NCBI RefSeq assembly: GCF_006716785.1
Contig: NZ_VFPQ01000001.1
Coordinates: 372,001 to 436,000 of the forward strand
Length of the DNA: 64,000 nt
Source of the DNA: Thermopolyspora flexuosa
GTDB taxonomy: Bacteria > Actinomycetota > Actinomycetes > Streptosporangiales > Streptosporangiaceae
Reading direction: 5' to 3'
Below, piece by piece: positions 10,732 through 18,925 of this stretch. The notes under the pieces were generated by a model, which had not been told where the DNA came from, did no database searches, and saw only the letters and a program-made list of their open reading frames with translations. Within the stretch, counting starts at the first letter, position 1. The number at the start of each line of letters is the position of its first letter. The translations under genes and the position numbers were made by a program.

Positions 10732-11013
10732 CTAGAAGGGTGCCTCGGCGGGGCCGTTCCCGGCCCGCCCGTCGCGCTCCTCGCGCTCGGCCATCGCGGC
10801 GGCGAGCCGTACCCGGGCGCCCTGCAGCCACTCCTCGCACACCGCGGCGAGCCGCTCGCCGCGCTCCCACAGCCGGATCGACTCCTCCAGGGTGAGCCCG
10901 CCGGCCTCGAGCCGCCGCACCACCTCGGTGAGCTCCTCGCGCGCCTGCTCGTAGGAAAGTTTCCGCTCCGGCGCGTCGTGTGCCGCGTCCTGGGCTGCGT
11001 TCTCCTCTGCCAC
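10732..11013 (-). CDS. xseB: Exodeoxyribonuclease VII small subunit
   Basis: 93 aa. It carries the XseB core LSYEQAREELTEVVRRLE, then the GGLTLEESIRLWERGERLA helices. It binds XseA to make the nuclease that cleaves single-stranded DNA. GTG 11013 is preceded by TAAGGT at a 6-nt distance, a leaderless arrangement. Unusually, it is separated from xseA by an oppositely oriented GNAT gene and so needs its own promoter. Confidence 0.93.
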   Translation of the reverse strand: MAEENAAQDAAHDAPERKLSYEQAREELTEVVRRLEAGGLTLEESIRLWERGERLAAVCEEWLQGARVRLAAAMAEREERDGRAGNGPAEAPF

Positions 11014-11019
11014 GAGGCC

Positions 11020-11025
11020 ACCTTA
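11020..11025 (-). promoter_or_regulatory. -10 element of xseB (leaderless)
   Basis: TAAGGT on the minus strand ends 6 nt before GTG 11013. Confidence 0.45.
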
Positions 11026-11109
11026 CGGCGTCGCGCCGACGATCCGGCGCGCAAAACCACTTGGCGGGCGCGGCTCGGCCCGTTAGTCATGGGCTGCGTG
11101 GAGGACACA

Positions 11110-11604
11110 GTGAACGGCGGCGCGAGCGTGAAGGTGCGCGCCGCGACCGTGGACGACATCCCCGAGCTGGTACGGCTCCGCGAGATCCTCGACCGGCGCA
11201 TGCGCGCGGACGAGGGCGGCTACCCCGTATACGACGGCTGGCAGGAGGCGTACGCGCGCAGCCTGCGCGAGCGCATGGGCGCCCCCGACGTGGCCGTCTT
11301 CGTCATCGACCGGCCCGACGGCGACGGCCTGGCCGCCTGCGGCATGGGGTTCATCTACGAGCGCTTCCCCGGCCCGGTGCTGCCCGACGGCAGGTTCGGC
11401 TACGTGCTCGGCATGACCACCGACCCGGCCTACCGGCGCCGCGGGTACGGCCGGGCGATCCTCGAGGCGCTGCTCGACTGGTACCGGGCGAACGGCGTGC
11501 GCCGGGTCGACCTGCACGCCACCTCGGACGGCGAGCCGCTGTACCGCGCGTTCGGCTTCGACGCCCACTACCCGGCGCTCACCTGGGTGGATCCGGCACC
11601 GTGA
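11110..11604 (+). CDS. GNAT-family N-acetyltransferase
   Basis: 164 aa. It has a GNAT core with a V/LGMTT strand and acetyl-CoA loop [16 protein letters not shown], then a YRAFGFDA C-terminal strand. GTG 11110 is preferred because GGAGG ends 5 nt upstream (11100-11104); ATG 11089 is an in-frame alternative. The substrate is unknown. It sits between xseB and xseA on the opposite strand, and its last 26 nt overlap the 3' end of xseA. Confidence 0.87.
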   Translation: MNGGASVKVRAATVDDIPELVRLREILDRRMRADEGGYPVYDGWQEAYARSLRERMGAPDVAVFVIDRPDGDGLAACGMGFIYERFPGPVLPDGRFGYVLGMTTDPAYRRRGYGRAILEALLDWYRANGVRRVDLHATSDGEPLYRAFGFDAHYPALTWVDPAP

Positions 11605-12793
11605 TCGCGCGGATCCGGTCGTCGGCGAAGCGCACGCTCAGCTCCTCGCCGGGGGCGACGTCGGCGGCGAGCCGTACCACCTCGCCCGAGGGACGCTGCA
11701 CGATCGCGTAGCCGCGCTGCAGGGTCGCGGCGGGGGAGAGGGCGACCAGACGGGCGCGCAGGTGCTCCAGCGAGTCGGCGGCCCGGTCGAGGTGGGCGGC
11801 GAGGCAGCGGCGGGCGCGCTCGCGCAGCGCGTCCACCTGCTCCAGGCGGCGGTCGATCTCGCGCACCGGGTCGGCGAGCGACGGCCGGCTGCGCACCGCG
11901 GCGAGCCAGGCGGACTCCCGGTCGATCAGGCCGGTGAGCACCCGGCGGCCCCGGTCCCGCAGCTGCCGGATCAGCGCGAGCTGCTCGCCCACGTCCGGCA
12001 CCACCTTCTTCGCCGCGTCCGTCGGCGTGGAGGCCCGCACGTCGGCGACGAGGTCGAGCAGCGGGGTGTCCTGCTCGTGCCCGATCGCGCTCACCACCGG
12101 GGTACGGCAGGCGGCGACGGCGCGGACCAGGGACTCGTCGGAGAACGGCAGCAGGTCCTCGAGCGAGCCGCCGCCCCGCGCGATGATGATCACGTCGACC
12201 TCGGGGTCGGCGTCGAGCTTGCGCAGCGCCTCGGTGACCTCGCCCACGGCGTACGGTCCCTGCACGGCGACCTGCTCCACGGTGAACCGCACCGCGGGCC
12301 ACCGCCGCCGCGCGTTCTCCAGCACGTCCCGCTCGGCCGCCGAGTCCCGCCCGCAGATCAGCCCGACCGTCCGGGGCAGGAACGGCAGCCGGCGCTTGCG
12401 CTCCGCGTTGAACAGCCCCTCCGCGGCGAGGAGCTGCCGCAGCCGCTCCAGCCGGGCGAGCAGCTCGCCGATGCCGACCGGGCGGATCTCCAGCGCGGTG
12501 AACGCGAACGAGCCCCGGGTGACGTAGAAGTCGGGCTTGAGGCGCATCACCACCCGCGCCCCGTCCACCGGGCGTGGCGCGGTCGCCTCGTACACGCCCC
12601 GCGGGCACATCACCCGGGCGGACACGTTCGCGACCGGGTCGCGCAGCGTGAGGAACACGGTGCCGCCGCGGGCGCTCAGCTCGGTGATCTGGCCCTCGGC
12701 CCAGACCGTCCCCAGCCTGCCGATCCACTGCGCCACCATCTGCAGCACGCTGCGCAGCGGCAGCGGCTGCTCCGGAGAGCTCTTCGCGGCCAT
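11579..12793 (-). CDS. xseA: Exodeoxyribonuclease VII large subunit
   Basis: 404 aa, the normal size. An N-terminal OB fold (about 1-105) is followed by the catalytic domain with [15 protein letters not shown] and [19 protein letters not shown]. The coiled-coil C-terminal region binds XseB subunits. ATG 12793 follows TAGGCT by 7 nt, a leaderless layout. It degrades single-stranded DNA into acid-soluble oligonucleotides and acts in repair. Confidence 0.95.
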   Translation of the reverse strand: MAAKSSPEQPLPLRSVLQMVAQWIGRLGTVWAEGQITELSARGGTVFLTLRDPVANVSARVMCPRGVYEATAPRPVDGARVVMRLKPDFYVTRGSFAFTALEIRPVGIGELLARLERLRQLLAAEGLFNAERKRRLPFLPRTVGLICGRDSAAERDVLENARRRWPAVRFTVEQVAVQGPYAVGEVTEALRKLDADPEVDVIIIARGGGSLEDLLPFSDESLVRAVAACRTPVVSAIGHEQDTPLLDLVADVRASTPTDAAKKVVPDVGEQLALIRQLRDRGRRVLTGLIDRESAWLAAVRSRPSLADPVREIDRRLEQVDALRERARRCLAAHLDRAADSLEHLRARLVALSPAATLQRGYAIVQRPSGEVVRLAADVAPGEELSVRFADDRIRAITVPDPPR

Positions 12794-12800
12794 GCCGGGC

Positions 12801-12806
12801 AGCCTA
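12801..12806 (-). promoter_or_regulatory. -10 element of xseA (leaderless)
   Basis: TAGGCT on the minus strand ends 7 nt before ATG 12793. Confidence 0.45.
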
Positions 12807-12832
12807 TCCAGGCGATCGGGTCCGCCGGGCGG

Positions 12833-13972
12833 CTACTTTCCGGCCTGCTGCTCGAGCTTGGCGAGGCGGTTCTCGAACATGCGGATCACGGCCTCGCGAC
12901 CGTGGTGCGCCCGCTCGTACTCGAGCAGCTCGCGGATCTGCTCGGCCGACTTGCCCCGCATGCGGGCGCGCAGCGAGGCGATGGTGAGCGTGGCGTACCC
13001 GGGGATCGGCTCGGCCGGCCCGGTCGTGGTCGGCGCCTTGGCGCTCGCCGGTACGGCGGTGACCGGCGTCTCGGTCTCGGCGGCGGGCTCCTCGGCGGTC
13101 CGCGCGGCCTTGGCGAGCTCCTCGCCCTCGGCCGCGGCGGGCGCGGGCGCGGCGGGCGCGGGCGCGGCGGGCTCGGCGGCGGGCTGCGCGGGCGCGACGG
13201 CCTCCTCGGCCGCCTTCTCGACCCGCTCGACGTCCACCGCCTGCCCGGCCTTCGCCTCCGCCGGGGCCGGGGTCTCCGCCTTCTCGGCCTGCTCGGCCTT
13301 CGCCGCCGCGGCGGTCTCGGTCACCGTCTCCGCCGCGGTGACCTCGGGCTTCTCCTCGGCCGTGGCCTTCTTCCCGGTGTCCTCGGCCTTCTCCGCCTCC
13401 GCCGGTGCGGTCTCCGGAGCGACGGCCTCGGCGGGCCGCTCACGGACCTCCTCAGCGGCCGCGGCCGGCTCGGCGGCCTTCGCCGCCGCCTGCTCGGCCT
13501 GCTCGCGCGCCTGCTCCGCGTCCTCCTCGCGCCGCTCCTCCTCGGCCTTCTCCGCAGGCTTCTCGGTGGCCTTCTCCGCAGGCTTCTCCGCGGGCCGGGT
13601 GGGCGCGTAGATGACCGGCTCACGCCGTGCCGTACCGCCGTTCGCCTCCGCGGTCGGCGGCGCCTCGGACGGGCGCGGGGCGAAGATGACGGGCTCCCGC
13701 CGGGCGGGCCGTTCCTGCTCCGCGGCCGCGGTGCCCGCGTCCCGCGCGGCGCGCGGCTCGTGCAGCGTTTCCTCGTCCTTTTCCTCCCGGCCCGTCCGCG
13801 ACAGGGCCTGGCGCAACCGGCCGGCCAGCTCGAGCATGACGCCGACGGCGCTCACCGCCGTCTGCAGCAGTTTTCTGGGCACGTCCTTCGCCTTCTCCTC
13901 AGGACCCCCGCGATCGCAGAGCTTCGCGCGGATCGACCTTCCGATATCTTTGATGAAGTCTGGGAGGGACAC
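12833..13972 (-). CDS. Lipid-droplet-associated-type protein, Ala/Glu-rich
   Basis: 379 aa. The N-terminus (about 1-60) has a hydrophobic helix VSAVGVMLELAGRL. The middle (about 60-320) is low-complexity Ala/Glu/Pro/Lys with repeats such as EKPAEK, probably disordered or helical. The last 50 residues form a helical module (YATLTIASLRARMRGKS, then LEYERAHHGREAV). Position next to ispH on the other strand, plus this layout, matches the actinobacterial lipid-droplet-associated protein family; that label is inference. GTG 13972 is supported by AAGGAG 6 nt upstream, although the frame is open to 14107, antisense to ispH. Confidence 0.75.
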   Translation of the reverse strand: MSLPDFIKDIGRSIRAKLCDRGGPEEKAKDVPRKLLQTAVSAVGVMLELAGRLRQALSRTGREEKDEETLHEPRAARDAGTAAAEQERPARREPVIFAPRPSEAPPTAEANGGTARREPVIYAPTRPAEKPAEKATEKPAEKAEEERREEDAEQAREQAEQAAAKAAEPAAAAEEVRERPAEAVAPETAPAEAEKAEDTGKKATAEEKPEVTAAETVTETAAAAKAEQAEKAETPAPAEAKAGQAVDVERVEKAAEEAVAPAQPAAEPAAPAPAAPAPAAAEGEELAKAARTAEEPAAETETPVTAVPASAKAPTTTGPAEPIPGYATLTIASLRARMRGKSAEQIRELLEYERAHHGREAVIRMFENRLAKLEQQAGK

Positions 13973-14070
13973 CTCAGGCTCCTTCAGGCGGGTGTTTGCG
14001 GCGATTGCCTGGCGGTTCGCAACTCTAGGCGGTAAAGAGATCGGCGAACGGGTAACTGCGGCGTTCCCCG

Positions 14071-14076
14071 TAGCAT
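14071..14076 (+). promoter_or_regulatory. -10 element of ispH (leaderless)
   Basis: TAGCAT ends 6 nt before ATG 14083. Confidence 0.5.
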
Positions 14077-14082
14077 AGAGAC

Positions 14083-15057
14083 ATGACTGCTCAGAACCCC
14101 ACGACACGACGCGTACTTGTGGCCCGCCCTCGCGGATACTGCGCCGGGGTGGACCGCGCGGTCGCGACCGTGGAGAAGGCTCTCGAGCAGTACGGCCCGC
14201 CGATCTATGTGCGCAAGCAGATCGTGCACAACACGCACGTGGTGCGCACCCTGGAAAAGCGCGGTGCCGTCTTCGTGGACGAGACCGACGAGGTGCCCGA
14301 GGGCGCGATCGTCATCTTCTCCGCCCACGGCGTCTCGCCCGCCGTCCACGAGGAGGCGGCCCGCCGCTCGCTGAAGACCATAGACGCCACCTGCCCCCTG
14401 GTCACGAAGGTTCACAACGAGGCGAAGCGGTTCGCCGCCAAGGACTACGACATCCTGCTCATCGGCCACGAGGGGCACGAGGAGGTCGAGGGCACCGCGG
14501 GCGAGGCCCCCGACCACATCCGGCTCGTGGACGGCCCCGACGGCGTGGAGAAGGTCCAGGTCCGCGACCCGAACCGGGTGGTGTGGCTCTCCCAGACCAC
14601 GCTGTCGGTGGACGAGACCAAGCAGACCGTCGCCCGGCTGCGGGAACGTTTCCCGAACCTGATCGACCCGCCGAGCGACGACATCTGCTACGCCACGCAG
14701 AACCGGCAGACCGCGGTGAAGGAGATCGCCGCCCGGTCCGACCTCGTCATCGTCGTCGGCTCGAACAACTCGTCCAACTCCAAGCGCCTGGTCGAGGTCG
14801 CCAAGGACGCCGGCGCCCCCGCCGCGTACCTCGTCGACGACGCCTCCTACATCGAGGACGCCTGGCTCGAGGGCGTCTCCACCGTGGGCCTCACAAGCGG
14901 CGCCTCCGTGCCGGAGGAGCTCGTCGAGGGCGTGCTCGCCAAGCTCGCCACCCACGGCTTCACCGACGTCGAGGAGGTCGAGTCGGTGGCCGAGCACATG
15001 CGCTTCGCGCTCCCGCACGAGCTGCGCAAGGACCTGCGCGCCGCCACCACGGCCTGA
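14083..15057 (+). CDS. ispH: 4-hydroxy-3-methylbut-2-enyl diphosphate reductase
   Basis: 324 aa. It catalyses the last MEP-pathway step, making IPP and DMAPP with an iron-sulfur cluster. The three cluster cysteines lie in [21 protein letters not shown] and [11 protein letters not shown]. Substrate motifs [15 protein letters not shown] and SNNSSNS are present. It is divergent from the lipid-droplet-type gene, a common actinobacterial pairing. Confidence 0.97.
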   Translation: MTAQNPTTRRVLVARPRGYCAGVDRAVATVEKALEQYGPPIYVRKQIVHNTHVVRTLEKRGAVFVDETDEVPEGAIVIFSAHGVSPAVHEEAARRSLKTIDATCPLVTKVHNEAKRFAAKDYDILLIGHEGHEEVEGTAGEAPDHIRLVDGPDGVEKVQVRDPNRVVWLSQTTLSVDETKQTVARLRERFPNLIDPPSDDICYATQNRQTAVKEIAARSDLVIVVGSNNSSNSKRLVEVAKDAGAPAAYLVDDASYIEDAWLEGVSTVGLTSGASVPEELVEGVLAKLATHGFTDVEEVESVAEHMRFALPHELRKDLRAATTA

Positions 15058-15517
15058 CCTGCGGTACGGCTCCGCGTCGCCTACCGCTGTGATGCTTTCA
15101 TCGTTCCGTTCCGTCGGGCCTCTTCCCTTCGCCTGACCGTCCCGGCCGACGCACCGGGCCGCGGCGACGGCCGGTGACCGGCCGCGGCGGCGCGGTGGGA
15201 TCGTCGTGCCCGGGTCCATTACGCCATGATCGCCCGAGTCGGTGGCCGGTTTCCGGGGAACGACCGGGATTCAGTACGGCCGGCCGTGGGCAGACGATGA
15301 CCATGGATGGACCAAAGGCGATCAACGGGGCACAATACAGATCATTAACGGCCGTTACAGAGCGTAATGGAATGTAACGCTATGACGGCCGACCACGGAT
15401 CGAGCACGACGGACGACCGCGACGCACCCGCCGGGCACCCGGCCCCGCCGCGGCCGCCGTCGGCGGCCTGGCCGTCCCGCGCGGGCGGTCATGGCCACAA
15501 GGAGGGAAAGGACGCAC
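15058..15517. other. Intergenic region with TAACGGCCGTTA palindrome
   Basis: No supported gene. The right half is less GC-rich and holds a perfect 12-bp palindrome TAACGGCCGTTA (15346-15357), followed by GCGTAATGGAATGTAACGC (15363-15381), whose ends are complementary. It looks like a control region for the RidA gene. Confidence 0.45.
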
Positions 15518-15919
15518 GTGCGGCGTAAATCGATCTCGGTTCCCGGGCTCGATCACGACGATCAGCCGGGTCCCGCCGCGGTGACGGTCACCGGAGCGAT
15601 CGGCGGACTGCTCGTGACGGGCGGTATCAGCGGGCACGACCCGGAGACCGGCGAGATTCCCAAGAAGGCGGCCGACGAGGTGGCGCAGGCGTTCGCGAAC
15701 CTGCGGGCGATCCTCGACGCCGCCGACTGCACCCCGGAGAACGTGGCCAAGATCACCATCTTCACCACCGATCGGTCGATCCGCGAGCACGTCACCCGCG
15801 AATGGCTCGCCATGTTCCCCGACCCGGAGAGCCGCCCGGTCTGCCACACCCTGGTGCAGCAGCTCACCGGGATGCGGCTGCAGCTCGACTGCCTCGCCGT
15901 ACTGGCGGCGCAGGCCTGA
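15518..15919 (+). CDS. RidA-family (YjgF/YER057c/UK114) protein
   Basis: 133 aa from GTG 15518. It has the RidA fold signature GGLLVTGGISGHDPETGEIP and the C-terminal PVCHTLVQQL region. RidA proper deaminates reactive enamine/imine intermediates; many members have other or unknown roles, and the usual R-x-x-x-E end motif is not obvious here, so RidA itself is not claimed. GTG 15518 with AAAGGAC upstream is preferred over ATG 15491. Confidence 0.82.
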   Translation: MRRKSISVPGLDHDDQPGPAAVTVTGAIGGLLVTGGISGHDPETGEIPKKAADEVAQAFANLRAILDAADCTPENVAKITIFTTDRSIREHVTREWLAMFPDPESRPVCHTLVQQLTGMRLQLDCLAVLAAQA

Positions 15920-16436
15920 GCGCGCCGCGCCACGGCCGCGGGGCACGCGGCACGCCCTGCACGGCCCGGCATCGGGTGCCGCCCCGGCCGGACCGGAGGG
16001 GCGCCGCGTGCGTCCCGCGCGCCGGACGACGCCATCGGAGAGGGCATCGGCATGCCGTGCCCATCCGCGCCCGCCGCACATCACGCACCGGTACGGCGGG
16101 CTCGTTTCGTTCGGGCACCTGGTCGGCCGACGCGACGCCCGCACCGGCCGGACGGCGCGGGCCGGCCGTACGAGATCGTGCGTTCGCACCCTCCGCCGGC
16201 GGCAGGTGGCCGCCGCGGCGCGGCACGGCGCACGCCGTGTGCGTCTGTAGTGTCCCCTCCAGAAAATGTTTTCGTGAGGAGTCGCGCCGGCGGTTCTCCG
16301 CCCGCCCGCCCGGGATCCGGCGGGGAGCCGGGCGGGCCTCAGGGACCGACCACGACCAGCTTTCCTCGCGGTGCGAAAGACGCAAACCCGGCGTGTTCCA
16401 CCAGGCGGCACACGGTGTGGGTGACGGCCCCGTGCG
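15920..16436. other. 517-nt gene-free stretch
   Basis: Several open frames overlap here on both strands, but none shows a recognisable domain or plausible composition (Arg/Pro/Ala-rich shadows of high GC). A CTGTAGT heptamer at 16245-16251 matches one arm of the IclR-associated palindrome at 17355. Otherwise I see nothing. Confidence 0.4.
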
Positions 16437-17264
16437 TCACAGCGCGCGGTAGTCGGCGGCGATGTTCTCCGCGGTGCGGCGGATCAGCGGGACGTTCGTG
16501 GCCGGGTTGAGCCGGGCGCTCGGCAGCGACATCGACACCGCGCCGATCACCTCGCCCTTCACCATGATCGGCGCGGCCACGCAGGAGAGGCCGAGCGCGG
16601 CCTCCTCGCGGTCGATCGCCACGCCGTTCGCGCGCACCGCGGCGAGCTCGGCGAGGAACCGGTTCGGGTCGACGATCGTGTACGGCGTGCGCCGGGTGAG
16701 CCCTTCCCGCAGCACCCGCTGCACGGTCTCCGGGTCGCTCATCGCGAGGATCGACTTGCCCAGGCCGGTGCAGGCGGCGGGGACCCTGGACCCTACATTG
16801 GTGGGGGTGCGCACGGAGCTCTTACCGTGGATCTTCTCCAGGTAGATGATGTCGCTGCCCTCGAGCACGGCGAGGTGCACCGTGTGGTTGGTGCGGGCGT
16901 GCAGGTCGCTCATGTGGGGGACGGCGACGTCCCGCAGCCCGCGCGGGCGGCAGTGCTGGACCCGGTTGCCGAGCTCGAACAGCCGCCAGGCCAGCCGGTA
17001 GTTGGTGCCGGCCCGTTCCACGAAGCCGCCCTGCTCCAGGTAGGCGAGCAGGCGGAACGCGGTGGACTTGGGCACGCCGGCGCGGCGGGCCAGCTCGGTC
17101 ACCCCCAGCGTGGGGCCGGCGTTGCGGAAGGAGTCGAGCAGGTGCAAGGCCTTGCCGACCGAGGTGGAGGACAGGTCACGGCCGTTGGAGCCGAGGCCCT
17201 TCCGGTTCGGCGTGCCCTTGGTCGCGCGCAGAGCGGGGGAGCTGTTCGTGGTCGTTGCGCTCAT
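16437..17264 (-). CDS. IclR-family transcriptional regulator
   Basis: 275 aa. The N-terminal winged HTH (about 40-95) has SVGKALHLLDSF, LGVTELARRAGVPKSTAFRL and LAYLEQGGFV. The C-terminal effector domain has a VGSRVPAACTGLGKSILA stretch and a conserved tail (AAPIMVKGEVIGAVSMS). ATG 17264 is preferred over the longer frame to 17339 because the family N-terminus starts there and GAGAGGG lies upstream. The effector is unknown. It is divergent from a flavin reductase gene with two palindromes between them. Confidence 0.9.
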   Translation of the reverse strand: MSATTTNSSPALRATKGTPNRKGLGSNGRDLSSTSVGKALHLLDSFRNAGPTLGVTELARRAGVPKSTAFRLLAYLEQGGFVERAGTNYRLAWRLFELGNRVQHCRPRGLRDVAVPHMSDLHARTNHTVHLAVLEGSDIIYLEKIHGKSSVRTPTNVGSRVPAACTGLGKSILAMSDPETVQRVLREGLTRRTPYTIVDPNRFLAELAAVRANGVAIDREEAALGLSCVAAPIMVKGEVIGAVSMSLPSARLNPATNVPLIRRTAENIAADYRAL

Positions 17265-17354
17265 CAAGGCTGCCCTCTCGTCCTGGGACGCGGTGAGGCG
17301 GCCGCATCCCGCCGTGGACCGCGCGGTGAGATAGCTCACATGCGCGTGACCACA

Positions 17355-17372
17355 CTGTAGTAAGCACTACAG
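17355..17372. promoter_or_regulatory. Probable IclR operator
   Basis: Perfect inverted repeat CTGTAGT-AAGC-ACTACAG, about 90 nt upstream of the IclR start. Size and symmetry fit IclR-family sites, which often lie between the regulator and a divergent target. Confidence 0.65.
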
Positions 17373-17429
17373 AAATTGTCACGAGGGCAACGGGCGCGTT
17401 ACCGACATGTTTCGCAGGGACCCATAGAC

Positions 17430-17444
17430 GTGAGCAATGCTCAC
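17430..17444. promoter_or_regulatory. Second palindrome before flavin reductase
   Basis: Inverted repeat GTGAGC-AAT-GCTCAC, about 110 nt before the flavin reductase start. Its sequence differs from the CTGTAGT palindrome, so it may bind another regulator. Confidence 0.4.
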
Positions 17445-17553
17445 CATCCGGATAATTCGTGCCGTCTGGTGGAAAACAGCTCTGGATCACCCCTGCCGGG
17501 TGGGATGAGATGACGCGGGACAGCACGCCGCCGCAGCGCAACGGAGGAGAGCC

Positions 17554-18168
17554 GTGACGGAGCAGGCCGTCGACCCGCGACGGTACCGGGAGACCCTGGG
17601 GCACTACCCGACCGGGGTCGTGATCGTGACCGGGATCGCGGAGGACGGCGAGCCGGTCGGCATGGTGGTCGGCACCTTCACCGCGGTCTCGCTGTCGCCG
17701 CCGCTCGTCGCGTTCCTGCCCCGCCGCGACTCGCGCACGTTCGCCCGGCTGCGCACCGCCGCCACGTTCTGCGTCAACGTGCTCTCCGCCACCCAGGTGT
17801 GGCTGTGCCGCCGGTTCACCGACCCGGACGTGACCGACAAGTTCCACGGCGTGCCGTGGACGCCGGCGCCCTCGGGCGCGCCGATCATCGAGGGCGGCAT
17901 TGCCTGGATCGACTGCGACTACGACGCGATCACCGAGGGCGGGGACCACTACATCGTGCTGGGCCGGGTACGCGACATGCGGGTCACCGGCGACGAACCC
18001 CCGTTGCTGTTCCGCAAGGGCGGGTACGGCCGCTTCGCCCCGCTGGCCCCGGCGGAACCGGCGGCCGCGGACGCGGTGGACGGCGTGCCCCCGCACGACC
18101 GGACCGCGCCGCCGCCCCCCGCGGACGGGACGGCCGACGGCCGGGCGCATTCCGTGCCCCGGGCCTGA
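17554..18168 (+). CDS. Flavin reductase domain protein (HpaC-like)
   Basis: 204 aa. Residues about 8-165 form a flavin-reductase split barrel: YPTGVVIVTG, SLSPPLVAFLP, FCVNVLS, and DCDYDAITEGGDHYIVLGRV. Such enzymes supply reduced FMN or FAD to a partner monooxygenase, or act as flavoproteins themselves; no partner is adjacent. The tail (165-204) is Pro/Ala-rich. GTG 17554 has GGAGGAGAG upstream. Control by the divergent IclR protein is likely from the layout. Confidence 0.87.
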   Translation: MTEQAVDPRRYRETLGHYPTGVVIVTGIAEDGEPVGMVVGTFTAVSLSPPLVAFLPRRDSRTFARLRTAATFCVNVLSATQVWLCRRFTDPDVTDKFHGVPWTPAPSGAPIIEGGIAWIDCDYDAITEGGDHYIVLGRVRDMRVTGDEPPLLFRKGGYGRFAPLAPAEPAAADAVDGVPPHDRTAPPPPADGTADGRAHSVPRA

Positions 18169-18173
18169 CCGGG

Positions 18174-18830
18174 TCACGCCGCGGCGTCGGGGGACTCGCC
18201 GGGGGACGGGTAGAGCGGCGTGGCCGCGTACGCGGGCCGCCACACGTCGCGGTACGCCTCGCGGATCTCGGCGGGCAGGCCGGCGAGGATCGCGGCCACC
18301 GTCTCGTCGCTCGCCTCGTCGAGCACCCACGGCAGGTAGCGGCGGGCGTCGTCGCCGATCCGGGCGCGGTGCTCCCGGCCGAACTCCGCCCACTGCTCCG
18401 GAGAGAGGGTGGCGTCGATCAGCGCCAGGCCCTCGGCCTCCTCGTGCCGCAGGTGGTGCCGCAGCCTGGTGGCGAGCGCGTCGAGCACGTCGCCGAGCCG
18501 CCCGGCCCCGTCCTCGCGGTCGAGCACCGCGGCGTCCACCGCCGCGAGCAGCGGGTCGATCGCGGCGTGCTCCTCCTCCATCGCGTCGAGCAGCGCGAGG
18601 TCGTCGGGGCGGCCGGCGAGCACGTGCCGCATCGCGGGCCACAGCACGTCGTCCTCGGTCGTGTGGTGCACCCGCAGGAACTTCTTGAACAGCTCCCAGC
18701 CCACGGCGGTGCGCAGCACCCGCCGGGGGTCGTCGCCGGTGCGCGCCGCCACCCGGGCGAGCCGCTCCAGCTCCCGCCGGAGCGCGTCGTGCACCGCGAA
18801 CATCATCGTCATGTTCAGCGTGTAGGTCAT
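18174..18830 (-). CDS. Hemerythrin HHE-domain protein
   Basis: 218 aa. HHE cation-binding helices supply putative di-iron ligands: FAVHDALRREL, LRVHHTTEDDVLWP, EEEHAAIDPLL and LRHHLRHEEAEGLAL. Roles in the family include O2/NO sensing or oxidative protection; none is shown here. The ATG has AGGAGG 5 nt upstream, and a TTGACG-N18-TAGCGT promoter lies before it. It is divergent from a tandem MarR gene whose product may control it. Confidence 0.88.
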   Translation of the reverse strand: MTYTLNMTMMFAVHDALRRELERLARVAARTGDDPRRVLRTAVGWELFKKFLRVHHTTEDDVLWPAMRHVLAGRPDDLALLDAMEEEHAAIDPLLAAVDAAVLDREDGAGRLGDVLDALATRLRHHLRHEEAEGLALIDATLSPEQWAEFGREHRARIGDDARRYLPWVLDEASDETVAAILAGLPAEIREAYRDVWRPAYAATPLYPSPGESPDAAA

Positions 18831-18842
18831 CTCCGCCTCCTG

Positions 18843-18886
18843 AAATCGTCAATGACGCTAACCGTTCAACCGATAAATCGTCAACT
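18843..18886 (-). promoter_or_regulatory. Hemerythrin promoter with repeated TTGACGATTT
   Basis: On the minus strand, TTGACG, 18 nt, TAGCGT is a plausible sigma-70-type promoter. TTGACGATTT occurs twice, 32 nt apart (complements at 18843-18852 and 18875-18884), about three helical turns. That spacing suits a regulator such as the adjacent double MarR protein. Confidence 0.5.
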
Positions 18887-18925
18887 CGTATAACTATCAG
18901 CCCGGCGATAGGCTCCCGTCGGGAG

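Noticed and set aside
13020-13620. Tandem DNA repeat array in the Ala/Glu-rich gene
   Set aside because: The repetition reflects low-complexity EKPAEK-type coding sequence, without regular period or near-identical units.
15920-16436. Overlapping frames of 80-340 codons between RidA and IclR genes
   Set aside because: No frame shows a motif, start signal or plausible residue usage, and they contradict each other on both strands.
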